NCBI GenBank assembly: GCA_002914845.1
Contig: JXTC01000013.1
Location: 1,682,421 to 1,746,420 of the forward strand
Direction of reading: 5' to 3'
DNA from: Trema orientale
Lineage: Eukaryota; Streptophyta; Magnoliopsida; Rosales; Cannabaceae
DNA: 64,000 nt
Shown here: positions 12,915-24,738 of the stretch, piece by piece
Layout: each line of letters starts with the position of its first letter
Numbering within the stretch: the first letter of the stretch is position 1
Made by a program: the position numbers and the translations under genes
Notes under the pieces: generated by a model
The model's input: only the letters and a program-made list of their open reading frames with translations
Database searches by the model: none
Told to the model about the DNA's origin: nothing

Positions 12915-13270
12915 TAAATCTGAAGTACAACTTTCCCGAAATAATTATTTTTCTGTACGACATTCAGTGGTATTTTTCTAAATATTTTAGTTATAAGAAA
13001 CTAAATTGGTTTATAATAACTAAATTGATTTATCGGTTTCTAGTAACCAAATTAGTTTCTAGTTTCTAATAACAATTTTTTTTATTCTAATAACTTTTTT
13101 TTAGTTTCCAATAATCAAATTGGTTTTCTTAGGATCTAAAAACTAATTTAGTTTCTGGTATGTAGAAAATAACGCATTTAATTTTTCGTAACCAAAATAT
13201 TTTAAAAAATGCCACTGAATATCGAACCAAAAAATAATTATTTGGAAATGTCGTATTTTAGGCTTTTGGG
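12915..13270. mobile_element. Foldback element with internal short repeats
   Basis: Imperfect inverted arms: the left (about 12918-12990) contains ATAATTATTTTT followed by TTCAGTGG; the right (about 13190-13265) contains CCACTGAATATCG followed by AAAATAATTATTT. The core between them is a loose repetition of AACTAAATTGGTTT and GTTTCTAGT units, about 20-30 bases each. A similar unit run occurs at 43290-43440. It abuts the MITE at 12582-12872. No coding capacity and no clear target duplication. Confidence 0.65.
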
Positions 13271-14626
13271 TGGTATCTAAAGGCTTAACTAAAGGTCATA
13301 TATATACTCCCATTAAGTCCTTAATCCCATGCAATCCCTACTAATAGCAACATTCGATAGAGCTAGAGTGATACGCTTTATCGATCAATAAGATAAAGCT
13401 CACAAGTGAAGGGTTCTTAGCGAACATTTCCCATTAATAAGGTTGAAAAATCCTATGATAAGGCCCAAGAATAAATAACAGGTTGCCCCATTCCTCCTAT
13501 TTAGCTTGAGGCCAAAAAAAAAAAAAAAAAACCTTAAGCATTCCATCATTGTAACTAGGTGTATTTTAAAGTCATGAAACCATCAAGTTTTAACCTCTTA
13601 GATTTAATCGGACGGCCCAAAATTGGGCTCTATGCAATGGGTAGACATCGAAGTCACACTGGTAAAATTGACCCCAGTAGCTAATATATTGCTAAACGGC
13701 CCAAAGTTATAGCTAATATATTGTTTAAGTTTATATTTAAATGCCGTTTAACAGTTAGCTAATTAATTGCTCGCCCAAAATTATAGCTAAATAGCCTAAG
13801 AGGATGTAAGTTCAAATTACATGACCCAAGCACCCAAGATGATATACGTTGAAATTATAAGAAGAGGTATGGGTGGTTTGAAGTAATGAAGAGATTTGAA
13901 CTTGTACAAGAATAAGCGACATTGTAATGGGAAGGAAGGCAAATAGATTTTGCCTTGCCGGAGAGATACATGCCATCTCAATGAGCATGAGCAAGATCTC
14001 AAAATATATTAAGTTATCGTAGAATTCCCCAAGTTTTATTTAAAACATGATTCTTGTATAAACAAATAAAAATAAAAGTTAAAAAGTTGGTGAAAAAAAG
14101 GGCAGGATCGAGGGGACAATAGCAAAAATGATTAAGATAAATGAATAATGTTTTTTTTTCCTTTGAATTTCGTCAACATTAAATTCTGTCCTACTATTTC
14201 TTAAAAAAATAATAAAAGAAAAGAAAAAAATACAACTAAGCTAAGTCATAATCAATGGACAACTTTACAATAAATTCAATACTTGTACAGCTAGATAACT
14301 ACGTTTTAGTAGTTATAACTTCCATAAAAATTAAAAATTTATGCCTTTAAAAAATAATTTCGTATAGTTCCCTCAGAAAAAAAAAAAAAAAAAAGATTTG
14401 TTACGGTCTTGATCATCATTCTTATCTTCTCCATCTGCTAGCTAACCCCGAGCTCATCATCCTCACTTGTTAGGCCTTCTCACCTAATTCAGAAAACAAA
14501 GAATTAAATCACTGAAAAAATTTAAGGAAAAAACAAAAACAAAATTTGTTATTCAATTGTGTTGATTTCTTTAGTGGGTATAAGAAATTACCAAAAAGAA
14601 CCAAAACAAAAAAATAACAACAATCA
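13271..14626. other. Intergenic, no gene seen
   Basis: AT-rich sequence between the foldback element and the COBRA-like gene. GGCCCAAA-type phrases recur near 13615, 13695 and 13770, suggesting old repeat debris. No convincing coding region on either strand. The 3' untranslated region of the COBRA-like gene should lie in the last few hundred bases. Confidence 0.5.
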
Positions 14627-17300
14627 TCAATGCAAGCCACGGTCAACCATCAGAACAAAAGTCAACACACAAGCCAGCAAAACCGGCAAGAACCCATTAC
14701 CGCCGGCCTTACGGCCGCCACTCCCAACCGGAAAAATCCTCGGGATTTCGCACTCCTCGCCGTTGAAAAACACCTTCGTCGGGAACCCGTCGCCGTGCCG
14801 GATGTTGATTCCGGGAGTGTTCTTCTTCGAGAAAGAGATCACCGACTGCTGCTTGCCCGGGACTCTCGGGTCGGTCTTCGGGTTCGACCCGTTCGTCTCG
14901 CCCATCAGGTAGTTCAAGCCCGGCAAGCCCTGGAAGAAAACGGTGTCGTTGAAGGGAAGCCTGGTCCCGTTAAATGAGTAGACGTTTTCGTAACCCGGGT
15001 AAGCCTTCTTCATCTGGACCGCCGCGAACCAGTCCTCAAAGGGGTCGGATCTCCAGTTGAACAGGGTGATCCTGGCCGTCCATCCGCTCCGGTAATCCGA
15101 GTTTATATGCCAGTTCAGGCTGACCCCACAGTTGTCCGAACACGGCAGCCTCTTGGGGACCTCCCTGTGCTTGAGCCTCGCCCAAGCCCTGGCCTTCTCG
15201 GACCTGTTCGCGAACGGCACCAGCAGGGCCTCCGCCGGGAGGAGCAGCGCCGGCGCGTCTTGATCACAAGTCCCGGCGTCCTCGTCCTCGTCCGTACATC
15301 CGCACGCGCAGGTGTTGCACGGGACCACGGAGTCGTTGTAGTAGGCCGAGAACGAGACGCAGCACCGGGACTGCTTGACCTTGGGGCGGGTGATGTTGCA
15401 CACGACCTGCCAGCTGGCGATAGCGTCGGTGACCGACTGGAGCCCGCTCGGGTCGGGGAACTCGGTCGGGTCGACCCGAACGGGGGCCCCGCACTCGTAC
15501 TCGGGGTTCAGTACCCCGTCTATGTGCCACTTCTGGGGCGGGTACAGAGCCGTGCGGTTGGTCACGTCGGGCGGGATCTTGAAGACCTGTAACTGGAAGA
15601 CCGCCTTGGCTCTGCTTTGGTCCATCAATGGCGGAAGGAGGCTTCCGTTTCGGCAACAGTAGGGGAGCTTCCCGACCTTCTCGTCCTGAGCTCGGTCCCT
15701 CGGGAGGTCGGCGATGACGGGACGTTTCTCGCAGTTCATGACCTGGGAGAAGTCCAGGTCTTTGTAGTACTCTCCCGCGGCGCCGTAGATGCACTGGGCG
15801 GAGTCCCTCTTGTGGGTGTAGGCGCCTCTCATGGCATTTATGAACTCTCCTCTGGTCCATTCCCAGGTTAGGTTCCAGTGGTCGAGACGGCCCAGAGGGT
15901 GCTCGTTCTCGATGGTGACTTGGGCCAGGTAGCTCCCGCTGAAGGCTTGGAGGATGTCGTATGTGAAAGAGAGGTCGCCGTTTTGGCGGGGCAAGAACTG
16001 GGTCTTTTTGGCTTTCTTGGCTTTGTACTTTGGGTCCGGTTTGCAGCATACGTACATTGAGCTTGTCCCTGTATAAAAGGACAGTGAAAAGAGCTTTACA
16101 ATATTCATGGTACCATGCATGCCTTGATGAATATCATATGAAACAAACGTACTTCTAGACTATTGATATTAATATGTATTACTACTAATTTTCAACTACT
16201 CACATGATCAAAATTTACGTAATTTTATGTTACATATTGTAGAACTGTATGTAGGGTTGAATAACAATATTCAACAAAGTTTCTCTAACCAATCAGATGT
16301 ATTATATACTTATTAAGACCCACTTTTTAAGCAATCATAACTCATGTTTATTGTACGTTATGATCTAATGAAATGAAAACAACATTTTGTACGTACCCAA
16401 TTTCACATAATTTTTTCTGATTGAATTATGATATTTTCAGGAGTTGAAAGCAAAGTAACCAAATAGTTTTACGTAGTAAGTTCTTAATTGAGTTCAAAAC
16501 ACCCGTCACATCTGGCTTAAGGTTTTTCTTATTTTAAAATCATTTGAATCAAAATAGTAATGTTCACATCACAAACGTCGATAACTTACACAAATTCATG
16601 TTATGTTTTGTTCATAAGATTAGTCGGATCATACAGATTCTTTACTTCATTTTTGTCCACTTTACATGAAAACATATTAAAATAGTGTCCATATAGAATA
16701 GGACATGTACGTAACAAGCAGAAGAATTTATATATACTTGCCATGAAGATGAGGAGCCGGGCACTTAAACCCATCATTCTCAAGCCGAATCGTTTTAGGC
16801 ATGGGAACAGCCTTAGGCCGAAGCCCAAACATGGTCCCAGTCATCTCCACCTTGGCCTGAATCTGCTTAAAATCCCCAGCCGTATCAATCGACGTCTTCA
16901 AATCCGTCATGGGGTAACCCGACAAGTAGGTCCCATTCCCAACATCCGCAGGGAAATCACCACCGTCCGTGATGACAGCGCCATCGGCGGAGACCAAAAT
17001 CTCCCGGTGCTGAAACCCAACAAACACCTTCCAACCCTTGAGCTCCTCCGACCCGGCATTGACCACAACCACCTCGGACTTGAACGCCCACGACTGCGCC
17101 GACACGTTTTTCACGTGCGGAAATTCCTTCTCCCGCGAGATAAACGTGTACGACAAGAATATCCCATTACAGTCATCCAGCGCCGGCGGTGGCGCCGCCG
17201 CCACGGTGGTTCCGAAGTCGTAGTCCTGGCTGGAACAGAGCAAGGCTGAAGCCAGAACCAGAACTACTCGAAGTAGTAATAATGGAGGGTCTTTGATCAT
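14627..17300 (-). CDS. COBRA-like GPI-anchored protein, long type (COBL7-11 group, COBL10/11-like)
   Basis: Extracellular plasma-membrane-anchored protein of the COBRA family, which guides cellulose deposition and polarised growth; COBL10/11 members act in pollen tubes. Two exons: 16742-17300 and 14627-16068, 666 aa, matching the long subgroup. An N-terminal signal peptide (MIKDPPLLLLRVVLVLASAL) is followed by the extra N-terminal domain of this subgroup, then a COBRA domain with CCVS at residues 422-425 and a Cys-rich NTCACGC stretch. The C-terminus has a small-residue region (GGRKAGGNG) and a hydrophobic tail, the GPI signal. Many N-glycosylation sites are present. The only reading that keeps frame uses a GC donor (ATG|GCAAGT) with an AG acceptor at 16069-16070; the nearby GT donor would shift frame. 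Exon 2 is strikingly GC-rich against AT-rich surroundings. The choice of COBL10/11 over COBL7 rests partly on gene order. Confidence 0.93.
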
Positions 17301-17491
17301 GGTAGTGAGATTATATCAATGGGGTTTTTACTTTTTATTTTTAAATTTTTGACTTTTTGGGTTTTGGAATGAGGAAAGAGAGAAAAGGAGAGAGATTTTC
17401 AGAAGCGGCGGACGTGGGTATCGCTCGCCGCGTTCTGAGAGGAAAAAGTGGAGGAGTCTGAGGAAACCCCAGAAGAGAGAGAGGTGAATTG

Positions 17492-17497
17492 TTTATA
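17492..17497 (-). promoter_or_regulatory. Candidate TATA box of the COBRA-like gene
   Basis: On the minus strand the sequence reads TTTTATAAAC, about 195 bases upstream of the start codon at 17300. Position and sequence suit a plant core promoter. No transcript start was available to confirm it. Confidence 0.4.
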
Positions 17498-17950
17498 AAA
17501 AATGGAAGGGAGAGAAGAGGATACTAGGTCAGCTTTTCATTCTCTTCCGCTAGTTTTAAGCGAATCACTCGGATGATTTTTCTTCTTTTTTTCTTTTTTG
17601 GCCATGCAAATTACATCATGGCTGTTTCGTGTTGTCTTACGTTGTTCTGGTAAGATGTTGTTGGAAGAAAAAGGTGGCAAGTGATGGGACATTGATTGTT
17701 GGGTTGTGTTTAATGGATTGGGCCGAGTATCAAATGTTTGAATGATCCGTGTAGACATCAACGCCAGCAATGATGGTGCACAGCAGCACACAGAGGTGTA
17801 TAATCTATCCAAATGTTAATTTAAATGAATGGATGTGGAACTCACTCTATTTGATTGGAACTTACTCCATTATATTGTCATGTGTACTTATAAACGCCTT
17901 AATCACTTATGGTACTTACAAATTGAGCTCTGAACCGTAATGGGAATATT

Positions 17951-18470
17951 GAGAAATTTACACACAGTACTCATTTTTATACTTTATTTTCATAAATACC
18001 TGTTTTTAATTTTTCTTTTAGAAGTACCATTTTTATACTTTATTTTCATAAATACCCGTTTTTAAATTTTCTTTTAAAAGTACCATTCTAATGGTATACA
18101 TTTATTGTGCAAAATATGAGTGAAGTACATTTATAATGTAAACTTTTATCTTTGAGGTATACATTTTATGTGTAAAATATAAACAGTATACATTTGCAAT
18201 GTAAATATTTTAATATGGTTCATATTTTTCATTTTAAATTTGACCTATAGTGTATATTTTAAAATATGTGCCAATTTTTAGTGTAATCTTTATTCATTAA
18301 CTGTATACCATAGTATACATTTAATGTGATGAATATGTAAAACATTGGTGGTCTGCATTTCTCCGAAAAAAAAAAAAAATAGGGTATAAAAATGGGTATT
18401 AGTGAAATAAAAATAAAAAATGAGTATTAGTGAAAATATGGTTTTAAAAACGAATATTTATGAACTTCCC
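17951..18470 (+). mobile_element. MITE family B copy 1
   Basis: About 520 bp. The left end reads GAGAAATTTACACACAGTAC and the right end ...CGAATATTTATGAACTTCCC. Inside are many GTATACATTT/AAAATGTATAC-type units in both orientations, so much of it can fold back. It matches 54887-55220 and, shortened, 60976-61184, and the inverted copy at 61333-61725. No open reading frame of note. No clean target duplication at this copy. Confidence 0.7.
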
Positions 18471-18871
18471 TATTATAGAGTACTAGTTCTAGGCCCCCAA
18501 AAAAAAAAAAAAAAAGTACTAGTTCTTGCATTGTCTGGACAGATTATGAATCTCAGCCTTGTTTATTTCCTGGAACCTGGAATGTTTGCAAAACATCAAG
18601 TCAATGTCTTCCTCATAGCAGAGGAAAGGGAATACATCTTCAAAGTGGAATTCGTCATTCTCTATAAAACAGTAGCAAAGCCCTCAACTGTAATTTCTTC
18701 GAAATGATTCTATTCAGAAAAATCAATCCTAATGAACCTTCCTTCGGTCAAAAATTGTGCAATGGTTTCCATGCGCTTATAGTATAATGCTAATTCATCT
18801 ATGAACGAGCAAATTAAAAGTTGTCATTTTTATACTTAAAACTTCTGTTTATACAAAGGCAAATGTTCGAG
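18471..18871. other. Intergenic, 3' side of DDRGK1 gene
   Basis: About 400 bases, AT-rich with a short A run at about 18498-18514. It probably includes the DDRGK1 3' untranslated region, since that gene ends at 18872 on the minus strand. The open frame at 18420-18707 on the plus strand has no recognisable domain and overlaps repeat sequence, so I do not call a gene. Confidence 0.45.
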
Positions 18872-21596
18872 TTAGGAAACAATGATCTCCTCTGTACTAC
18901 TAACTTCCTCAACAAACTGCGCTTTTGGTTCCAAGTCAATGAACTGGTTGGACTTACTAGCAAGATGTGAAATGCTCACTCTGCCCTGACGCTTAATATA
19001 GTCTGCAACAGCTTGCATTTCTTCCTGAGAGATGTATATATATTTTCCTCTGTCATCCATGACACCAGAAAGTCGCCCTATTTGGGGGAGAAAAAATAAC
19101 ATTAAACTCTGTATTGACGATTTTTACCTTTACTAAAACACAAATAACAAACTATGGTATAGAAATCACAAAATCCAATTACGAATAAGCCCATTGGTTT
19201 CAACTTGAATTAAGAATTAAAGCTGGAAAGAAAGGATCGCTGACCATAACATCCTAAACATTATTATAGAATTTCGACCTAGTGAGCTAGAGGGAAAATT
19301 CGCATGACAAGTAAAGGGAGGATGTGGATACAGAATGTGAGACATATTGGACTCTGTAGAGTAGTATGTGCAAAATCAGGACCGCAAAAATGAAAGGTGC
19401 AAGAAGAGAAGCGACATCAAGAAGGGCTTGAAAGAACCACAAGACATCCCTTCAGCTAAATTAGGTATCTTTCAACGGCAAATAGTTGTGAAGACGAAAG
19501 GCTAATCAAATAAAAGCATATTATATATAAGCAAATGAAAAACAACATACCCATGCTCTCCAAGGAGGTGATCCGATTGATACATTCCTGCATGGAGGAA
19601 CAAAGAAGTGGGCAAAACAGACTAATGGAGTTCATTGACATAACTAAAAGAGAAAATTTTAGAGAGCTTACCTGAGTCCTTAGCTTGAATTCAGCAGCAA
19701 GATCTTCTAACGGAACACATTTCTGTTTCTGCAAGATTACATTAAAAAAATGAAAAAAAATTAGTAATAAGAAATTGCCACCTTACCAATCCTTTTTTAG
19801 AAAGATACATCATCTTCAATCATCAAAACATCTGAACAGTAGGGTTTCAACTTCTATGGGAATAATAGTAGTTGTCCTAAAGTAGTTTTATCTGCTTTGA
19901 ATTTAGCAAGACTCCACCATAAGTAGCTCATTGGTTTGAAGCTTGAGCTCATCTCAAGGTCGAACCAGGCTTTGACCAGTCAGATTAAGCTACAGTCATC
20001 TAGCCTCACCCAACATGAGCTTTAATTTAAGATTGTTAAGTAAACAAACAGAGTAAAGGTTTAAGCTTCAATTAATTATCATACCAGCGAGTTTAGTCCC
20101 GGACCAATCTATAGGCTCATCTCATTTTCACCTCTTTTCAATTAAAATGTCAAGGCTCAATACAAAGAAAAGAACGGTTATCCTAAAAGTAGAAGTCTAA
20201 CATGTAAAGAACTGAAAGCTACCTTTATGTACTCCACAAAGTCAGAAAGCAAATCCTGACCTCCATCCTGCACTTCATTTTCTGTAGTACCTTCAGCATC
20301 TACAGAGAATTCATCTTTCCATTTTTCAAACTCCAATGCGGCAGCTTCCTCCTCCTTAGCCTTTTGGGCCAATGCTTCTTCTTCCTATATAAACAAACAC
20401 CACGTTGTCAAACAAAGGAATACCACAACAAACAATAGGTGGAAACATTTTTGAACTTCAACACAATAGGAAGAGGGTGCAATCACCCACCAGCTGGCGT
20501 TCCTCTGCCTCACGCTCCTCATCTTTCCTCCTCCTTGCTTCAGCATAACGGTCTTGTTTCGTTTGCCTTGAATCACGTGCAGCTTGTTCAGCCTAAACAC
20601 AATAGATTCGAAATGGTATGCACATAAAAACAAAGAAGACCAAGGACCAAAAACAACATCAAGAAATCTGTTTTCTGAAGCATGTGTTTGATGTTTCCCA
20701 TGTTTTGTAAGAACACTGTGCACAATCCTAAATGAAGTCGACATTTGACTCCTAAATAGATATAACTATTGAACATGTCGACAATTTATAGACCTCATTC
20801 ACAGACAAAAATATAAAAACTCGATTAATTTTTCTACGATCCACTTAAATTTGCTCAAACAAAAGGTCATCAAGAAGTTAAAATAAACAATTACCAGTCT
20901 CCGCTCTTCCCGCTCTTGCCGCTTCTTTTCCTTTTTCTTTGGTGCTTTAGCTTCATAGTAGTCACCACCACCAACAGCTTCATCATCACTTTCATCAACA
21001 GCTTCTATAATCGAGTACTGTAAATAATTAACTCACAGTATACCACACCACTTTCTCATCATAGACAAAAGACTCTTAACAAAGCTGTATTATATAGAAA
21101 CCAAACCCAATTTTCTTTACTTTCTCTTTACCACAAAAGTAGATTAACCTAAACTTACAGTTTTCACAGACTTTTATAGTTAATTTGTTTCTCCCCATAA
21201 TTTCATAATTCTAAATCAGCCTAGGTAAAACAAACAAATTATACATATTATATATATAATATATCTATATATACATACCTTCCTGAGGGGGTGGGGCTGA
21301 GGAGGTACTGGCTCCCGAAGCGGGTCTCCGACGCATACGGCGAGCACCAGTAGAACGCACCACAGTTTCCCTTTGCCGGAGCTGAAATCGGGAACAAATA
21401 GACGAATCAATTCCACAAACATGAAAGAAACCCTAGAAATTGGTAACTATTACAGTAGCGAAAACTAACTAACCTGAGGGGGTTCATCGTGTTCATGTGG
21501 TGGTGATCGAGAATCTTGACGGCGTTTCCATAGATAGAGCGGAACCAATGCAAATACAAGAAGCATTGAGAGGATTATAGCCAATAGTTCCTCCAT
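18872..21596 (-). CDS. DDRGK1: DDRGK domain-containing protein 1 (UFBP1), UFMylation pathway
   Basis: ER-anchored partner of the UFM1 ligase UFL1; it helps attach the ubiquitin-like modifier UFM1 to targets such as ribosomes at the ER surface and supports ER-phagy. Eight exons, minus strand: 21474-21596, 21279-21381, 20895-21004, 20491-20592, 20223-20384, 19672-19728, 19551-19587 and 18872-19077, all GT-AG, giving 299 aa, the usual plant length. The N-terminal signal anchor (LLAIILSMLLVFALVPLYLW) is followed by a long Lys/Glu/Arg-rich helical region (KKKEKKRQEREERR, RRKDEEREAEERQL). The C-terminal winged-helix region holds the name-giving DDRGK at residues 239-243, followed by YIYIS. No break or odd residue was seen. 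Confidence 0.95.
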
Positions 21597-22858
21597 TGTT
21601 GACCTCGCTGATGATACCAAAGGGGAACAAAACTGGCTTTTGAGAAGGAGAATGATGATGCAGAAGAAGAAGAAGAAGGCACCAATTCTAGAGGGAAACG
21701 ACGCCGTGTAAGTCCGGTTTGGCTTTGATTTTGACCTTTGACAAATGACAATCGAATCTGAGAGATACTGCTTACACGACATATCGACATAAAAACGACA
21801 ACTACTATTGATAACGACATCAACTCGAGAAACGTGCTTTCGTTCAATTTCTTAGCACTAGGCACATCCCTTCAAAGACATCAGGTTAGCGATATTCTTG
21901 TCGCTCTCAAAGCTGATGCCGTTTCTATGGTTCTATAGGGGCCTACGTAAGTTAATTTGACATGGTTTTTATTGATATATGTTATATGAAATTTATATTT
22001 ATATCACTTTCTATTTTGTGAATTAATTAATTTATTGGTAAGGGTTGAAAGAGGAAAGAAAAGTGGCAATAGAACTGCTCTAACACAAACCGACAACAAA
22101 CAAGAAGTGAAGAAACTAAAACCGACACTAATAATTTGAGGTTATTAAACGACAACCACTCAATAGAACATCAACTCCAAAATGGTAATAAACTTGGAAA
22201 ATAACTATAGTAACCAGTCGCGGACCCAGGATTATTTTTCAGAGGCATAACATAAAAATTTTGTACAAAATTAAAACACAAAAAATACAAGTTAAATAGA
22301 AAATTAAGGATTTAAATGTCAAAAATTAAATATTTACGACATAAGTGCCAAAAACACGAAAATTTGAGGACTTTTATTGTCAATTATCCAAATGTTTACT
22401 TTTCTTTTTTCAATTTTAAAAGTAATGTGATATAATATCATGTAATGAGATTACTAGTTGTTGATAATAAATTCTTCGAAGTAAACAAGTTTTGATATAA
22501 AATAGGGAGGAGAAAAATCTAGAGAAGTAAAAAGGATAAAGAGAATAAAAGGAAAAAAAAATATAAAAATAGATATATGGTATTTATTAAAGATTAGAGA
22601 AGTAACTATAATGTAATTTTGATTGAAATATACAAATAAAATAATTTACAAAAAGTGTCATGAATTAATTTATATATAATTCAAAAGGAATTTTTATTCC
22701 CAAAATTTTGTATATATTAGTTATTAAAGACATAAATAACTGAACTTAAATTTTTAAGTGAAGTAAAATATAGAAGTAAAATAATTTATAGAAGAAAAGG
22801 TTTTAGGGTGCATTTGAGACTGGGATTAGATTGTAATATTAGATTGTGTTGTAATGAA
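21597..22858. other. Intergenic between DDRGK1 and the copia element
   Basis: The first few hundred bases should carry the DDRGK1 leader and promoter. At about 22217 the phrase CAGTCGCGGACCCAGGATTA resembles a common hAT-type MITE terminus, but no matching second end was found. Bases about 22801-22858 (GGGTGCATTTGAGACTGGGA onwards) and the sequence after 28088 may be the two halves of a Tourist-like MITE that the copia element split. No gene seen. Confidence 0.4.
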
Positions 22859-23027
22859 TGTTGAAACAGACAAGAAAATATCCCTATTTTCCTCCTTATT
22901 TCTATGGAGTTTTGTTTTTCCCTTGTTTTTGAGGAGCTCTTGTTGGTCACAGACATTTCCATTTATACCTTGTAACTATTCCATACAACGATATGGAAAA
23001 GCATAAACTTTTTCATCAAGTTTGATA
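22859..23027 (+). repeat. Copia 5' LTR
   Basis: Begins TGTTGAAACAGACAAG and runs to about TTTTTCATCAAGTTTGATA, matching 27921-28087 throughout. The exact 3' boundary could be a few bases shorter. The LTR is unusually short but within the range of some copia lineages. Confidence 0.85.
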
Positions 23028-23043
23028 TGGTACCAGAGCTGGT
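23028..23043 (+). promoter_or_regulatory. Copia primer-binding site
   Basis: TGGTACCAGAGCTGGT directly after the LTR corresponds, with one or two changes, to the complement of the 3' end of initiator tRNA-Met used by most plant copia elements. Confidence 0.8.
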
Positions 23044-23119
23044 TCCTTGAAATATCAGACAAATTTCTAGTTTTTTTTTTTTTTTTAAAGAAGCACACAA
23101 AACTATATATATATATATA

Positions 23120-23362
23120 GGTGTCAATCTAGAAGGTTTTTTTTTTTTTTTTTTTTTACCTATGTGTAGGTATTTTTTTTAGCCGTTGGATCATCATCTA
23201 ATGGTGATCTAACGGCTATAATGACGTGCATGAAAAGACGTGCATCATTAATGCTATTTCTCTCTTTTACTTTTTAATATAAAAAAATATGCAAAAAAAA
23301 AATTTTCATTAGCTAAATTGATATCTATGCATAGGTAAAAAAAAATACCTACTGGATTGGTC
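23120..23362. mobile_element. Stowaway-like MITE in the copia leader
   Basis: About 243 bp with inverted ends sitting in a run of TA: the left reads GGTGTCAATCTAGAAGG then T-rich and ACCTATG, and the right on the minus strand GACCAATCCAGTAGG then T-rich and ACCTATG. The centre is a strong palindrome (AGCCGTTGGATCA ... TGATCTAACGGCT). TA-rich flanks fit a TA target duplication, as for mariner/Stowaway MITEs, but the flanking TA repeat makes the exact duplication unprovable. Confidence 0.7.
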
Positions 23363-23372
23363 TATATATATA

Positions 23373-24350
23373 TTGAGTGAACAAAATATTGAATTATTAG
23401 GGATCAAATTTGTCCCTGTTATAGTGCAGTCTGAAGGAGTATTCCATGCAGAAATCACTCTTATAGAAACAAATTACAATATATGGTCTCAGTTGATGGA
23501 AATGCAGATTACTGAAAGAGACAAAATCTCCTACATTCGTGGCAAAACTAAGTCACCATCAGAATCAGGTGAAGGATATGAAAAATGATTGATAATCAAA
23601 AAGTCAAACGATGGCTATTAGTGTCCATGTATCCTGAAATTATGAAGCGTTATTTACGCTTACCCACTGCCTACGACATTTGGAATGTCTTGTCCAAAAC
23701 ATTCTATGATGGAAGTGATGAATTACAAGTGTTTTACTCTGAATTAAAAGGCCTTCTCAGCAAAACAAAAAGGAAAAATACTCTTCCTATATTATGGAGA
23801 GCTGACTGAAATTTTCTAAGAATTGGATCATCGTGATCGGGTAGTTATGAAGAATCCAGATAATATCAAATCAAATTGCAATACTATTGAATGGTTGAGA
23901 ATTTACATATTTCTCGCTGGATTTGATAAGGATTTTGACCAAATCTAAATATAGATTTTTTATATGGACCCACTTCTAACCTTGGAGGCTTGTTATTCCT
24001 TGATTCACTGAGAAACCATCTGTAGTACCACTCTAAAAGGTGACTCCGGAACATTAGAACTCAGTGCCATGCTAGCTCAGAATCAATCCAATCAAAGTCA
24101 ACAAAATCGAGCACGACCCAACAACAGTAAAAATAGTATAGACAAGTCTTCTTACAAATGCACTCATTGCAACCAGACTGACCATACTAAAAGTCGTTGT
24201 TTTTGAGCTAGTAGGATATCCAGAATGGTGGGACCATAGTCACTTAAAGAAAAAAAGACCCTCTATTACAGTACTAGCTGACACAACGGCCAAGAATAGC
24301 GTTACTAACAAAGCCTCGGCATTGATGATAGCTGGAGACAATAGTAGTAA
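23373..24350 (+). pseudogene. Copia gag remnant
   Basis: Frames at 23373-23588 and 23585-23809 carry copia gag-type sequence (NYNIWSQLMEMQI, then MKRYLRLPTAYDIWNVL). A CX2CX4HX4C zinc knuckle is encoded near 24159-24200. Stops and frameshifts separate the parts. The region ends where the hAT MITE is inserted. Confidence 0.8.
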
Positions 24351-24384
24351 GTTTTTAAATATTTCTACTCCTGTTTGTGATAAT

Positions 24385-24738
24385 TAAGATGTAAATATGG
24401 GCCGTCCGGTCTGGACCGAAATAGAAATTCAGGCTGGACCGAGCTATAAATAGTTGCGGGTCGGGCTAACTCAGCGCAAAAGTCTAAAAATGATGCTCGA
24501 TTTGGCCCTATGGCCCGATGGCTAAATTCTGGGCCAAAATTGGGCCGATCCGATCCCGTACTATTTCGTAAAAATATCATTTTTTTAAATACTAATTATA
24601 AAAATGACAAAATATTTAAAAAAAAAAAAAGAAATTGACTACTGGGCTGGCCTAGGGGGCTCACTATCTCGGCCCAGCCCAGTCCGTGAATAGTACTGGC
24701 CTAAGCTAGTCCGAACCTGGGCCAAATTTACAGCTCTA
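24385..24738. mobile_element. hAT-type MITE inside copia protease region
   Basis: A 354-bp element flanked by an 8-bp direct repeat, GTGATAAT (24377-24384) and GTGATAAC (24739-24746), the duplication size of hAT transposons. Its ends are inverted: TAAGATGTAAATATGGGCC on the left and, on the minus strand, TAGAGCTGTAAATTTGGCCC on the right, the hAT TAGRG-type terminus. The interior is rich in GGCCCG/CGGGCC phrases. Copia coding similarity resumes immediately after it. Confidence 0.85.

Noticed and set aside
15107-16060. Long plus-strand and alternative-frame open frames over the COBRA-like exon
   Set aside because: They are antisense shadows of a GC-rich exon in which stop codons are rare; they show no domain and the minus strand has a clear conserved protein.
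22217-22290. hAT-type MITE terminus CAGTCGCGGACCCAGG
   Set aside because: Only one end was found and no 8-bp duplication could be identified, so it is not listed as an element.
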